This document shows positions 13,806-22,158 of a stretch of 34,867 nt of DNA, piece by piece. The position numbers and the translations under genes were made by a program. Within the stretch, counting starts at the first letter, position 1, and each line of letters begins with the position of its first letter. The notes beneath the pieces were generated by a model. That model was given only the letters and a program-made list of their open reading frames with translations. It ran no database searches and had not been told where the DNA came from. Where the stretch lies: NCBI GenBank assembly GCA_900549775.1, contig URPR01000011.1, positions 1-34,867 on the forward strand. The letters are read 5' to 3'. The stretch is from an uncultured Oscillospiraceae bacterium. Lineage in GTDB: Bacteria > Bacillota > Clostridia > Oscillospirales > Acutalibacteraceae.

Positions 13806-16628
13806 TTATTTCAAAAATTTTTTCAAATATTTACCTGTATACGATTTTTTTACTTTGCATACTTCTTCTGGAGTTCCTTCCGCTACTATGGTCCCACCGC
13901 CACTTCCACCTTCTGGTCCCAGGTCTATAATATGATCTGCTGTTTTTATCAAATCTAAATTGTGCTCTATAACAAGTACGGTATTTCCACCATCTACAAG
14001 TCTCTGTAAAACTCCTACCAGCTGGTGTACGTCCGCTATGTGAAGTCCCGTGGTGGGTTCGTCCAAAATGTAAATAGTTCTCCCTGTGGATTTTTTGGCA
14101 AGCTCTGTAGCTAGTTTTACCCGCTGAGCCTCACCGCCAGACAATGTGGTGGCGCTTTGCCCGAGCTTTATATAAGAAAGTCCTACGTCAGATAACGTCT
14201 GTAGCTTTTTCTTTATCTTCGGAATGTTTGAGAAAAAATCTAACGCCTGCTCCACAGTCATTTCAAGCACATCAAATATATTTTTGTCTTTATATTTTAC
14301 TTCCAAAGTTTCTCTGTTATATCTTTGACCTTTACATACTTCACACGGCACGTATATGTCCGGTAAAAAGTGCATCTCAATCTTTAGTAAGCCATCACCT
14401 TGGCAAGCTTCACATCTTCCACCTTTTACATTGAACGAAAACCTAGCTCCTGTGTATCCTCTAGCTTTTGAGTCATTTGTTGAGGCGAAAAGCTCTCTTA
14501 TATCTGTAAATACGCCTGTGTAAGTTGCCGGGTTAGACCTAGGCGTGCGACCGATCGGAGACTGAGTGATGTTAATCACTTTATCAAGATTTTCTACGCC
14601 CAAAATTTCTTTATGTTTTCCAGCAATATGTTTAGCCCCATTCAGTTTTACGGACAAATGCTTATACAGTATTTCGTTTACAAGAGAAGATTTTCCTGAA
14701 CCTGAAACTCCTGTAACACATACAAGTTTCCCCAAAGGAATTTTTACATTTATGTTTTTTAAGTTATTTTGTGCCGCTCCTGTTATAGTTAAATATTTGC
14801 CATTTCCCGCGCGACGGCTTTTTGGAACATCTATTGCCTTTTTGCCACTTAAGTATTGCCCTGTAATGGATCGAGCACATTTTTTTATATCCTCTACCTT
14901 GCCGCTACAGACTAGCTCACCCCCGTGCACACCGGCCCTTGGACCTATATCTACGATATAATCGGCATTTTCCATAGTGTCTTCATCATGTTCTACAACA
15001 ATCACCGTATTACCAAGGTCTCTGAGCCTTTTTAAAGTCGCTAAAAGTTTGTCATTATCCCTTTGGTGTAATCCTATGCTCGGCTCATCCAGAACGTAAA
15101 GAACTCCTGTTAAAGAAGATCCTATTTGCGTAGCAAGTCTGATTCTTTGACTTTCTCCGCCGGATAATGTCCCGGCTTCCCTAGACAGAGTCAAATAATC
15201 AAGTCCAACATTTATAAGAAAACTTAAACGCTCTTTTATTTCTTTCAAGATCTCCGATGCTATGGCTTCATCCCTGGCGCTTAAATGTACATTATTAATA
15301 AAGTCTAACAGGTCGGAAATAGATTTATCAGTTAACTCAATTATGTTTTTCCCTGCAACCCTCACTGCTAAACTTTCTTTAGAAAGCCTTTTACCTTTGC
15401 AGTCATCACAAGGTATTTGCCGCATAAAACTTTGTATTTCTTCTTTAATCCAATTACTTTGTGTTTCTCGATATCTTCTTTCAAGGTTATTTATAATTCC
15501 CTCAAATTTTGTAGAATAAGAAATTTCGCTGGATGCCACTATTCTTTTTACTTTTATTTCTTCTTCGCCCGTTCCATAAAGAATTTTATCTAAAACATCT
15601 TCATTCAAATTTTTTATAGGTTCATCGAGCGAGAATTTATATTTTTTAGCAAGTGCCTCAAAATACATACTTGCTATTTTGTTTCCTTCCATAGCCCAGC
15701 CGCTTGCCTTTATGCCTCCTTGGTTTATAGACAAGTCCTTATTAGGCATCACAAGTTCAGGGTCAATTTTCATAAACACCCCTAAACCTGTACATTTTTT
15801 ACATGCTCCATAAGGGTTATTGAAGGAAAACATCCTTGGAGAGAGCTCATCGATGCTAACTCCATGTTCCGGACAAGCGTAATTTAACGAAAATAAAATA
15901 TCTTCTTGATTTACTATATTTACAATAACCAAACCCTCGGCCAAGGCTGTTGCTGTTTCTATCGAGCTTGACAATCTAGAGCGTATACCATCTTTCATTA
16001 TCAGCCTATCTATGACTATTTCTATGTTGTGTTTCTTATTTTTCGCAATTTTTATATCTTTAGACAAATCATAAATAATCCCGTCTACCCTTATACGAAC
16101 ATACCCGCTTCTTTTTATTTTTTCTATTTCTTTAACATGTTCGCCCTTTTTTTGGCGCACTATGGGAGCTAAAATTTGAATTTTGCTACCACTTTTTATA
16201 TTTAGTACTTGATCCACAATTTGATCTATCGTTTGGTGCTTTATTTCTTTGTTGCAAATCGGGCAATGCGGAACTCCTATTTTTGCATATAAAAGCCTTA
16301 AGTAATCGTAAATTTCGGTTACGGTTCCTACTGTGGAACGTGGATTTTTGGAAGTTGTTTTTTGGTCAATTGATATAGCCGGAGATAACCCCTCTATAAA
16401 GTCGACGTTGGGTTTTTCCATTTGTCCTAAAAACTGCCTAGCGTATGAAGATAGAGATTCTACATACCTTCTTTGTCCTTCCGCGTAAATCGTATCGAAT
16501 GCAAGCGAAGATTTTCCCGAACCGGAAAGTCCGGTTATTACCACAAGTTTATCTCTTGGTATTTTCACATCTATGTTTTTTAAATTATGTTCTTTTGCGC
16601 CTTTTACATATATTACTTTATTTTCCAT
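13806..16628 (-). CDS. uvrA: UvrA, excinuclease ABC subunit A
   Basis: Full-length UvrA (940 aa), the damage-sensing ABC ATPase of nucleotide excision repair. It has two Walker A motifs (GLSGSGKSS near 33-41 and GVSGSGKSS in the second half) and two ABC signatures (LSGGESQRIRLA and LSGGEAQRVKLA). CXXC zinc-binding pairs include CPIC, CKKC, CDDC, CEAC and CEVC. It works with UvrB to load onto lesions. It lies 38 nt downstream of uvrB in the same direction, the usual Firmicutes uvrB-uvrA order. No uvrC is in the window. Confidence 0.97.
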   Translation of the reverse strand: MENKVIYVKGAKEHNLKNIDVKIPRDKLVVITGLSGSGKSSLAFDTIYAEGQRRYVESLSSYARQFLGQMEKPNVDFIEGLSPAISIDQKTTSKNPRSTVGTVTEIYDYLRLLYAKIGVPHCPICNKEIKHQTIDQIVDQVLNIKSGSKIQILAPIVRQKKGEHVKEIEKIKRSGYVRIRVDGIIYDLSKDIKIAKNKKHNIEIVIDRLIMKDGIRSRLSSSIETATALAEGLVIVNIVNQEDILFSLNYACPEHGVSIDELSPRMFSFNNPYGACKKCTGLGVFMKIDPELVMPNKDLSINQGGIKASGWAMEGNKIASMYFEALAKKYKFSLDEPIKNLNEDVLDKILYGTGEEEIKVKRIVASSEISYSTKFEGIINNLERRYRETQSNWIKEEIQSFMRQIPCDDCKGKRLSKESLAVRVAGKNIIELTDKSISDLLDFINNVHLSARDEAIASEILKEIKERLSFLINVGLDYLTLSREAGTLSGGESQRIRLATQIGSSLTGVLYVLDEPSIGLHQRDNDKLLATLKRLRDLGNTVIVVEHDEDTMENADYIVDIGPRAGVHGGELVCSGKVEDIKKCARSITGQYLSGKKAIDVPKSRRAGNGKYLTITGAAQNNLKNINVKIPLGKLVCVTGVSGSGKSSLVNEILYKHLSVKLNGAKHIAGKHKEILGVENLDKVINITQSPIGRTPRSNPATYTGVFTDIRELFASTNDSKARGYTGARFSFNVKGGRCEACQGDGLLKIEMHFLPDIYVPCEVCKGQRYNRETLEVKYKDKNIFDVLEMTVEQALDFFSNIPKIKKKLQTLSDVGLSYIKLGQSATTLSGGEAQRVKLATELAKKSTGRTIYILDEPTTGLHIADVHQLVGVLQRLVDGGNTVLVIEHNLDLIKTADHIIDLGPEGGSGGGTIVAEGTPEEVCKVKKSYTGKYLKKFLK

Positions 16629-16666
16629 GTAGTTCCTCCTCGCTTAATTTACAATCGACAATGGTT

Positions 16667-18628
16667 TTACGAATTTCTAATCAAATTAATTTTATCACGT
16701 ATTGCGGCCGCATGTTCAAATTCCAGTAACTTAGCAGCGGCTTTCATTTCCTTTGTAAGTTCATTAATCAATCTATTTTTTTCATTTTGAGTTAATTTCT
16801 TGTTCTCCTTAAATTTATTCTGTATTTCCGATTTCTCAGATATTTCAAGTATATCTCCTACTTTTTTGACGATCGTTTTCGGCACAATATTGTGCTCTTT
16901 GTTGTAATTCATTTGTATTGTTCTTCGCCGTTGTGTTTCAGTTATTGCCATTTCCATGGAATGCGTTACAGTGTCGGCATACATTATGACTTTCCCGTTT
17001 GCATTTCTGGCAGCTCGTCCAATAGTCTGAATTAAAGATCTTTCCGAGCGCAAAAAGCCTTCTTTATCTGCATCCAATATGGCAACCAAAGAAACTTCCG
17101 GAATATCTAAGCCTTCTCTTAACAAATTTATTCCAATCAGAACGTCAAACTTACCGAGCCTTAAATCTCTAACTATTTCCATTCTTTCTATGGTATCTAT
17201 CCCGTAATGCATGTATTTCACTTTTATGCCAACGTCTGATAAATAATCCGTTAAATCTTCTGCCATTTTTTTCGTCAAAGTTGTCATGAGTACCCGTTCT
17301 TTCTTGTCCACTCGAGCATTAATTTCAGCAACTAAGTCATCTATTTGGCCATCCACCGGCTTTACTATGATTTCAGGGTCAACCAGACCTGTTGGCCTTA
17401 TCACTTGTTCTACGACCTGTTTGCTTTTTTCTTTTTCAAAATCCCCAGGGGTTGCGCTTACAAACACTACCTGGTTTACTTTACTGTAAAATTCATCGAA
17501 GGTAAGTGGTCGATTATCGTAAGCAGATGGCAACCTAAATCCGTAATCTATTAAGCTCTTTTTCCTTGCTTTATCACCTGCGTACATACTTCTTACTTGC
17601 GGCAGCATGACGTGAGATTCATCTACGAAAAGCAGATAGTCCTTAGGAAAATAGTCAAGCAATGTAAATGGAGCACTGTTTGGTTTTCTCCCTGACATTA
17701 CTCTAGAATAATTTTCTATACCCTTACAAAAGCCTATTTCTTGCAGCATTTCAATATCATATCGTGTTCTTTGCTCTATCCTTTGAGCCTCTATTAAGTT
17801 ATCGTTTTTTCTAAAATATTCCACTCTTTCCTTTAATTCCACTTCAATTTCACTTATAGCTTTATTCAACTTCTCTTTCGGCACAATGTAGTGCGATGCC
17901 GGATATATAGCTACATGTTTGATGGTAGTTTTCACTTCACCTGTTGTGGAGTTTATTTCTGAAATTCTATCTATTTCATCTCCGAAAAATTCTACTCTAA
18001 TAACAGTATTATCTGAAATAGCAGGGAAAATTTCTAAAACGTCACCCCTAACTCTAAATTTGTTTCGCGTTAAGTTTACGTCGTTTCGTTCATATTGAAG
18101 TTCAACTAATTTTTTTATCAGTTCATCTCGTTCTTTTTTCATCCCCGGTCTTAATGAAATAACCATTGTTTTGTAATCTATGGGGTTACCTAAGCTATAT
18201 ATACACGACACGCTTGCTACTATTATTACGTCTCTCCGTTCTGAAAGTGCCGCTGTTGCCGAATGCCTAAGTTTATCTATTTCTTCGTTTATAGATGAAT
18301 CTTTTTCAATATAAGTATCTGTTGAAGCCACGTACGCTTCAGGCTGATAATAATCATAGTAGGAGACAAAATATTCTACCGCATTTTCCGGGAAAAACTC
18401 TTTAAATTCAGAACACAGCTGCGCTGCTAAAGTTTTGTTATGCGCTAAAACTAATGTAGGTCGGTTCATTTTCTCTATAACATTAGCCATTGTAAACGTT
18501 TTCCCGGAACCCGTTACACCTAATAAGGTTTGTTCCTTATAGCCTTTGTTTAACCCTAAAGTTAATGCATCTATAGCTTTCCCTTGATCTCCCGCTTTGG
18601 TGTATTCTGATTTTAATTTAAAGTTCAT
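16667..18628 (-). CDS. uvrB: UvrB, excinuclease ABC subunit B
   Basis: Full-length UvrB (about 653 aa), the helicase-fold subunit that verifies damage and recruits UvrC. It has a Walker A GVTGSGKT (37-44), the beta-hairpin region YYDYYQPEAYV that clamps DNA, a helicase VI motif (QTIGRAARN), and a C-terminal UVR domain (MKAAAKLLEFEHAAAIRDKI) that contacts UvrC. The ATG at 18628 is chosen over one six codons upstream because MNFKLKSEYTKAGDQ matches the family N-terminus and follows a GGTGGTGAAAGTG site. It is the first gene of uvrB-uvrA-hemW. The palindromic element at 18675 lies just upstream. Confidence 0.96.
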   Translation of the reverse strand: MNFKLKSEYTKAGDQGKAIDALTLGLNKGYKEQTLLGVTGSGKTFTMANVIEKMNRPTLVLAHNKTLAAQLCSEFKEFFPENAVEYFVSYYDYYQPEAYVASTDTYIEKDSSINEEIDKLRHSATAALSERRDVIIVASVSCIYSLGNPIDYKTMVISLRPGMKKERDELIKKLVELQYERNDVNLTRNKFRVRGDVLEIFPAISDNTVIRVEFFGDEIDRISEINSTTGEVKTTIKHVAIYPASHYIVPKEKLNKAISEIEVELKERVEYFRKNDNLIEAQRIEQRTRYDIEMLQEIGFCKGIENYSRVMSGRKPNSAPFTLLDYFPKDYLLFVDESHVMLPQVRSMYAGDKARKKSLIDYGFRLPSAYDNRPLTFDEFYSKVNQVVFVSATPGDFEKEKSKQVVEQVIRPTGLVDPEIIVKPVDGQIDDLVAEINARVDKKERVLMTTLTKKMAEDLTDYLSDVGIKVKYMHYGIDTIERMEIVRDLRLGKFDVLIGINLLREGLDIPEVSLVAILDADKEGFLRSERSLIQTIGRAARNANGKVIMYADTVTHSMEMAITETQRRRTIQMNYNKEHNIVPKTIVKKVGDILEISEKSEIQNKFKENKKLTQNEKNRLINELTKEMKAAAKLLEFEHAAAIRDKINLIRNS

Positions 18629-18674
18629 ATTCACTTTCACCACCATTTAAGTTTATATGATGCTTAATTAGCGA

Positions 18675-18744
18675 GGCACGCGGTCGCAAGCTTTGCTTGC
18701 GAAAACGTCAGTTTTCCGATGGCTTCGCCATCGGACCGCGTGCC
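18675..18744. repeat. 70-nt perfect four-way-junction (cloverleaf) palindromic element
   Basis: A 10-bp outer stem (18675-18684 with 18735-18744) encloses three hairpins that abut with no unpaired junction base. Arm 1 is a 7-bp stem with loop TTT (18685-18701). Arm 2 is a 5-bp stem with loop GTCA (18702-18715). Arm 3 is an 8-bp stem with loop TTC (18716-18734). Every base outside the three loops is paired. GC content is far above the surroundings. There is no T-tail, so it is not a normal terminator. A weaker outer pairing, TGCTTA (18661-18666) with TAAGCA (18751-18756), may extend it. It lies between radC and uvrB. A REP- or MITE-like palindrome or a structured RNA are both possible. No second copy was noticed in the window. 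Confidence 0.85.
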
Positions 18745-18782
18745 GAACTGTAAGCACTTGCTCACAAAATAGTTCATTCATA

Positions 18783-19457
18783 TTAATTAAATATACTGTC
18801 CCCCAGCCCACTATCCGCTAAAGAGACATAGTCATTTTCAGAAAAAATCAAATGATCTATTAGCAATATTCCAAGAGGCTTAAACATCTGTCTTAAACTT
18901 ATAGTTGCCTCTATGTCGTTCTTGGAGGGAAGCGCTATACCGCTAGGATGATTATGTGCCAATATAGCGTACCTAGCCTTATATTTTAACGCTAGCTCTA
19001 AAAGGTCCTTAGCGCTGGTCGATACTGAATGTATATCACCTTTGTTTAGTATATCGCAATATATCATTTTCATTTTAGCGTTAAACAATACCATAGCTAA
19101 AGTTTCATCAGTACGGTTTATGAACTTATTCATAAGTATCCGTCCGATTTGGTCTTTGGTTAATGACCTAGATTTTGGCGAAGTGTCTTCCATATAAAGT
19201 CTTGTAAGCACGCCGACAAGTTTTATCAAAACAGCACTTCTTTCACCTATCCCATCTATACTTTGGAGAGCATCCATCGGCGCATCTATAACGTCTTTCA
19301 CTGACCCAAACTGCTTTAATAAAGCATGAGCCTGTTCATTTGTATTTCTTCGAGGTATTGCAAAGCTAAGTAGCAACTCTAATATTTCATGTTTTTCCAT
19401 AGCGTCACAGTTGCTAATAAATTTCTTTCGCAATCTTTTTCGGTGTTCCTCATGCAT
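18783..19457 (-). CDS. radC: RadC/JAB-domain protein
   Basis: This 224-aa RadC-family protein has an N-terminal helix-hairpin-helix-like part (SIDGIGERSAVLIK near 66-80). The C-terminal JAMM/MPN metal site is HNHPSG followed by Asp (His168, His170, Asp181). The family was named for DNA repair, but its biochemical role is still unsettled, and the JAMM fold suggests a metallohydrolase. It lies upstream of uvrB in the same direction, separated by the cloverleaf element, and has its own promoter at 19502-19530. The start ATG at 19457 has a GGAGGGGAAAC site upstream. Confidence 0.92.
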   Translation of the reverse strand: MHEEHRKRLRKKFISNCDAMEKHEILELLLSFAIPRRNTNEQAHALLKQFGSVKDVIDAPMDALQSIDGIGERSAVLIKLVGVLTRLYMEDTSPKSRSLTKDQIGRILMNKFINRTDETLAMVLFNAKMKMIYCDILNKGDIHSVSTSAKDLLELALKYKARYAILAHNHPSGIALPSKNDIEATISLRQMFKPLGILLIDHLIFSENDYVSLADSGLGDSIFN

Positions 19458-19501
19458 AGTTTCCCCTCCAATCTCTCTATACTTGTAAATCTCTACAAAA
19501 T

Positions 19502-19530
19502 ATTATACTACAATTAAGCAAAAATGCAAA
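19502..19530 (-). promoter_or_regulatory. Promoter of radC
   Basis: On the minus strand TTTGCA (19530-19525), a 17-bp spacer and TATAAT (19507-19502) lie about 45 nt upstream of the radC start. On the other strand a TATAAT at 19555-19560, without a good -35, may serve the divergent pseudouridine synthase. Confidence 0.6.
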
Positions 19531-19576
19531 GTGTTCATATCCCTTCAGTAGTGTTATAATAAGCAGTGGTGATAAA

Positions 19577-20557
19577 ATGAAAGAAATAATCATAAAAGAA
19601 AATGACGCTAACCAAAGGCTTGATAAGTTCCTTACAAAGTCGTTCAAAAATCTGCCTAAATCACTGATGTATAAGGCCATAAGGAAAAAAGACATAAAAA
19701 TAAATAAAAAAAGATGTCTTCCAAATGATATATTAAAAATTAATGATGTTGTATCTCTATACATAAAAGATGAGCTCCTGCAAAATAACGAATTTAATCA
19801 GTATGATTTTTTAAAGGCTCCTTCTAATGTCGATATTGTTTATGAAGATAAAAATATACTTTTAGTAAACAAGAAACCCGGCTTGTTGTCACATCCGGAT
19901 GAAACCTATCATTCTGACTCTTTAATATCCAGAGTCCAACACTACCTGTACTATAAAGGGGAATTTAAACCCAATTGTGAAAACTCCTTTACTCCTGCCC
20001 TTGCTAACAGAATAGATAGAAACACCGGTGGCATTGTCATAGTCGCTAAAAATGCTGCCAGCTTAAGAATTCTAAATGACAAGATTAAACACAGAGAAAT
20101 CAAAAAATTTTATTTGTGCATAGTTTGTGGAACGTTTGACAAAAAGCAAGGCACATTGTCTGCATATCTTCAAAAAAATGAAAGCCAGAATAGAGTATAC
20201 GTTTCTTCAAGACCCACTAAAAACAGCAAAAACATAAAAACAAAATATACAGTAATAGATGAATGCAGGCACTTTAGTTTGCTGGATGTAGAGCTCCTTA
20301 CAGGTCGTACGCATCAAATCAGAGCTCATATGGCATATGTCGGTCACCCTCTGTTAGGCGATGGCAAATATGGTAAAAACTCCCAAAATAAAAGATTTGG
20401 CTATAAATATCAAGCTCTATACTCATACAAGTTAAAATTTTGCTTTGAAACCCCTACAAGCAGTTTAGACTACTTAAATGGAAAAACCTTTGTGGCTCCA
20501 AAAGTGTGGTTTGTAGATGACTTTTATAAAAACTTAAGCTCCTATAAAAACATGTAA
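19577..20557 (+). CDS. RluC/RluD-family 23S rRNA pseudouridine synthase
   Basis: 326-aa RluA-superfamily enzyme. An N-terminal S4 RNA-binding domain (about 9-65) is followed by the catalytic domain. The nucleophilic aspartate is Asp147 in NRIDRNTGG (family HRLDRXTSG), and the later signature GRTHQIRAHMAYVGHPLLGD is present. It converts uridines to pseudouridine in rRNA; the exact target cannot be assigned from sequence alone. It is monocistronic and divergent from radC, with the start at ATG 19577 after GTGGTGATAAA. Confidence 0.93.
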   Translation: MKEIIIKENDANQRLDKFLTKSFKNLPKSLMYKAIRKKDIKINKKRCLPNDILKINDVVSLYIKDELLQNNEFNQYDFLKAPSNVDIVYEDKNILLVNKKPGLLSHPDETYHSDSLISRVQHYLYYKGEFKPNCENSFTPALANRIDRNTGGIVIVAKNAASLRILNDKIKHREIKKFYLCIVCGTFDKKQGTLSAYLQKNESQNRVYVSSRPTKNSKNIKTKYTVIDECRHFSLLDVELLTGRTHQIRAHMAYVGHPLLGDGKYGKNSQNKRFGYKYQALYSYKLKFCFETPTSSLDYLNGKTFVAPKVWFVDDFYKNLSSYKNM

Positions 20558-20698
20558 TTGTAAAATCATGCTATATCCACTCGCAGTCACAGTTGAGTTT
20601 CTAATATCACTAAAATCCGTCAAAATCCTTTAAAACCAATACCTTATTAGTGGAAAAGTATGATATTTATAAAGTTTCAGCTTTTTCTAAAAAAATGC

Positions 20699-20728
20699 TT
20701 GACTTTCTATGTCCGCATGATATATAAT
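20699..20728 (+). promoter_or_regulatory. Promoter of the tRNA-Met/tRNA-Glu unit
   Basis: TTGACT (20699-20704), an 18-bp spacer and TATAAT (20723-20728) end 29 nt before tRNA-Met. The 140 nt before this, after the stop at 20557, show no gene. Confidence 0.7.
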
Positions 20729-20757
20729 TAAAATGTTCTTGTGAGCGGTAAAAAAAT

Positions 20758-20834
20758 GGCGGTATAGCTCAGTTGGTTAGAGCATTCGGTTCATACCCGA
20801 AGTGTCGTTGGTTCAAATCCAATTACCGCTACCA
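20758..20834 (+). tRNA. tRNA-Met (CAT), elongator type
   Basis: The cloverleaf is complete, with encoded CCA. The acceptor stem GGCGGTA pairs with TACCGCT (a G-T first pair, as in the Bacillus elongator tRNA-Met). The anticodon loop TTCATAC reads CAT, and the T arm contains GGTTCAAATCC. The anticodon stem lacks the three G-C pairs of initiator tRNA, and the overall match is to elongator Met rather than lysidine-type Ile. Confidence 0.95.
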
Positions 20835-20844
20835 AAAGTTTTAT

Positions 20845-20919
20845 GGCCCGGTGGTCAAGCGGTTAAGACACCGCCCTTTCACGGCGGTAACACGGGTTCG
20901 ATTCCCGTCCGGGTCACCA
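20845..20919 (+). tRNA. tRNA-Glu (TTC)
   Basis: The cloverleaf is complete, with encoded CCA. The acceptor GGCCCGG pairs with CCGGGTC and the anticodon loop CTTTCAC reads TTC. The T arm GGGTTCGATTCCC is canonical. It lies 10 nt after tRNA-Met and is cotranscribed. Confidence 0.97.
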
Positions 20920-20943
20920 TTTATTTTTTGAGGTAATAATTTT

Positions 20944-21303
20944 ATGTATGAACTTAAGTTTATAAACACTCAAGAACTCCCTTTACTTCGATGCATCGCT
21001 GACGGAACTAAAAAAGCAGAGGGTCGTATCGCAACGGATTATGTTAGAAGTTTTAAAGTTGGAGAAAAACTTCTACTGAAAGCTATAGAAGAGTATGCCA
21101 TTTGTAAGATATTGTCTCTTCATTTTTACGACAGTTTTGAAGATATGCTCGAATCTGAAGGTTTTAAAAATTTGATTCCTCTAGCAGAAAATGCCGACAA
21201 GGCACTTGAAGTTTACAACAGTTTTCCCGGCTCACAAAGAGTTAAAAGTATGGGATGTTGTGCAATTGGAGTTCAATATTTAGAAGGAAAAATTTTAAAA
21301 TAA
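20944..21303 (+). CDS. ASCH-domain protein
   Basis: This 119-aa protein covers a whole ASCH (PUA-like) domain, with the GTKKAEGR motif near 21-28, FKVGEKLLL and a C-terminal VKSMGCCAIGV strand. ASCH domains are predicted to bind RNA, and some cleave modified nucleosides. The function of this branch is not established. It follows tRNA-Glu by 24 nt with GAGGT upstream and is probably read from the tRNA promoter. A terminator follows at 21308. Confidence 0.85.
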   Translation: MYELKFINTQELPLLRCIADGTKKAEGRIATDYVRSFKVGEKLLLKAIEEYAICKILSLHFYDSFEDMLESEGFKNLIPLAENADKALEVYNSFPGSQRVKSMGCCAIGVQYLEGKILK

Positions 21304-21307
21304 AGTA

Positions 21308-21333
21308 AAAAAGCCACATTAAAATGGCTTTTT
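21308..21333. terminator. Hairpin terminator after the ASCH gene
   Basis: AAAAAGCCA (21308-21316) pairs with TGGCTTTTT (21325-21333), followed by GTTTTTTT on the plus strand. The A-run on the left side lets it also act on the converging peptide operon. Confidence 0.85.
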
Positions 21334-21365
21334 GTTTTTTTATAACTATTTATAATCAGCTTAAA

Positions 21366-21719
21366 TCAGTTATCTCTTTCTTTATAAGTTTCCGAATAAT
21401 TCGTTTGTGCAGAGCTTGTGGCCGAATTCACAATAGCTTTCCTTGCAACCTTTGCAGCAGCTATTTCCCCTTTGGTAAAATTCTTTTTTCCTCCACTTAC
21501 TTTCTGGCTTTCACTTCTGTCCATCTCACTATCCTTTTCCAAAAAGTAATCATTAATTTCGTCCTCAGTAAAATATATGTTCATTTTACCCGCAAGAGCA
21601 ACAATCTTTTCTGACACATCTTTTTTTAATTTCTTATCTTCAATTTTTTGCATTTTCTTTTTTAACTTTGGATTTTCAGCAACTAATTTATAAAACTTGA
21701 TTATATTATCTCTAGACAT
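21366..21719 (-). CDS. Nif11-type leader peptide precursor (putative RiPP)
   Basis: 117 aa. Residues 1-77 fit the Nif11-like leader (TIGR03798 type). They open with MSRDNIIKFYKLVAENPKL, continue with a helical middle and FTEDEINDYF, and end in a double-glycine VSGG. The last 40 residues would be the core after cleavage behind GG. The core is Lys/Ala/Ser/Thr-rich, has no cysteine, and ends NYSETYKERDN. Nif11 leaders direct ribosomal peptides to modifying enzymes and to C39-peptidase ABC exporters (established). No such enzyme or exporter lies next to it. It follows the gene at 21775 with a 55-nt gap and has GGTGA before the ATG. The assignment rests on pattern recognition, and the product is unknown. 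Confidence 0.72.
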   Translation of the reverse strand: MSRDNIIKFYKLVAENPKLKKKMQKIEDKKLKKDVSEKIVALAGKMNIYFTEDEINDYFLEKDSEMDRSESQKVSGGKKNFTKGEIAAAKVARKAIVNSATSSAQTNYSETYKERDN

Positions 21720-21774
21720 TAAGCGTCACCGTCCTGTCGCGTAAACTACTACACTCAAACACTATAAATATCTA

Positions 21775-21996
21775 TCAGTTTAATCTCCTACCATAGTTCA
21801 AGCGCTTGTCCAAGTTTTCAGCTTTTTTGTCAGCGTCACTGCCTTTAAAAGTAGCTACAACTTCCCCATCGCTATCATCAGTAACTGTTGATCTTTTCCA
21901 GAACCAAGCTCCAGAAGTACTTACCTTACCGCCTGAGGCTTGTTCCAATTCCTCCATGTTTATCTCGTTTTGGTTTTTCTTTTCTTTATTAGACAT
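21775..21996 (-). CDS. Small GG-leader peptide, putative bacteriocin/RiPP precursor
   Basis: 73 aa. A short charged leader ends in MEELEQASGG, the typical double-glycine processing site of secreted peptides. A 50-residue core follows that begins KVSTSGAWFWKRS and has no cysteine. It has a strong GGAGG site before the ATG and a good promoter at 22028. It is the first gene of a two-gene operon with the Nif11-type precursor. Class II bacteriocin, modified peptide and signalling peptide are all possible. No export or immunity gene is in the window. Confidence 0.65.
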   Translation of the reverse strand: MSNKEKKNQNEINMEELEQASGGKVSTSGAWFWKRSTVTDDSDGEVVATFKGSDADKKAENLDKRLNYGRRLN

Positions 21997-22027
21997 AATA
22001 AATTCCTCCTTTTAAATTAATATTAAC

Positions 22028-22056
22028 ATATTACCATAAAAATATTTGTAAGTCAA
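22028..22056 (-). promoter_or_regulatory. Promoter of the GG-leader peptide operon
   Basis: On the minus strand TTGACT (22056-22051), a 17-bp spacer and TAATAT (22033-22028) preceded by TG-N form an extended -10 promoter 32 nt upstream of the ATG at 21996. Confidence 0.6.
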
Positions 22057-22158
22057 TATATTTTTTGTATTGCTTGTGTGAATTTTTAATCGATGTACGT
22101 TAGAAGTTTGAAAATAAACCACTTTTATGTATAATAAAATAAGAAAGGAAGAGGCATT

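Noticed and set aside
19477..19764. 95-aa minus-strand frame
   Set aside because: It overlaps the pseudouridine synthase start and the radC promoter; no ribosome site or recognisable domain.
20758..20834. Initiator tRNA-fMet or lysidine tRNA-Ile
   Set aside because: The anticodon stem lacks three consecutive G-C pairs, and the sequence matches the elongator tRNA-Met pattern.
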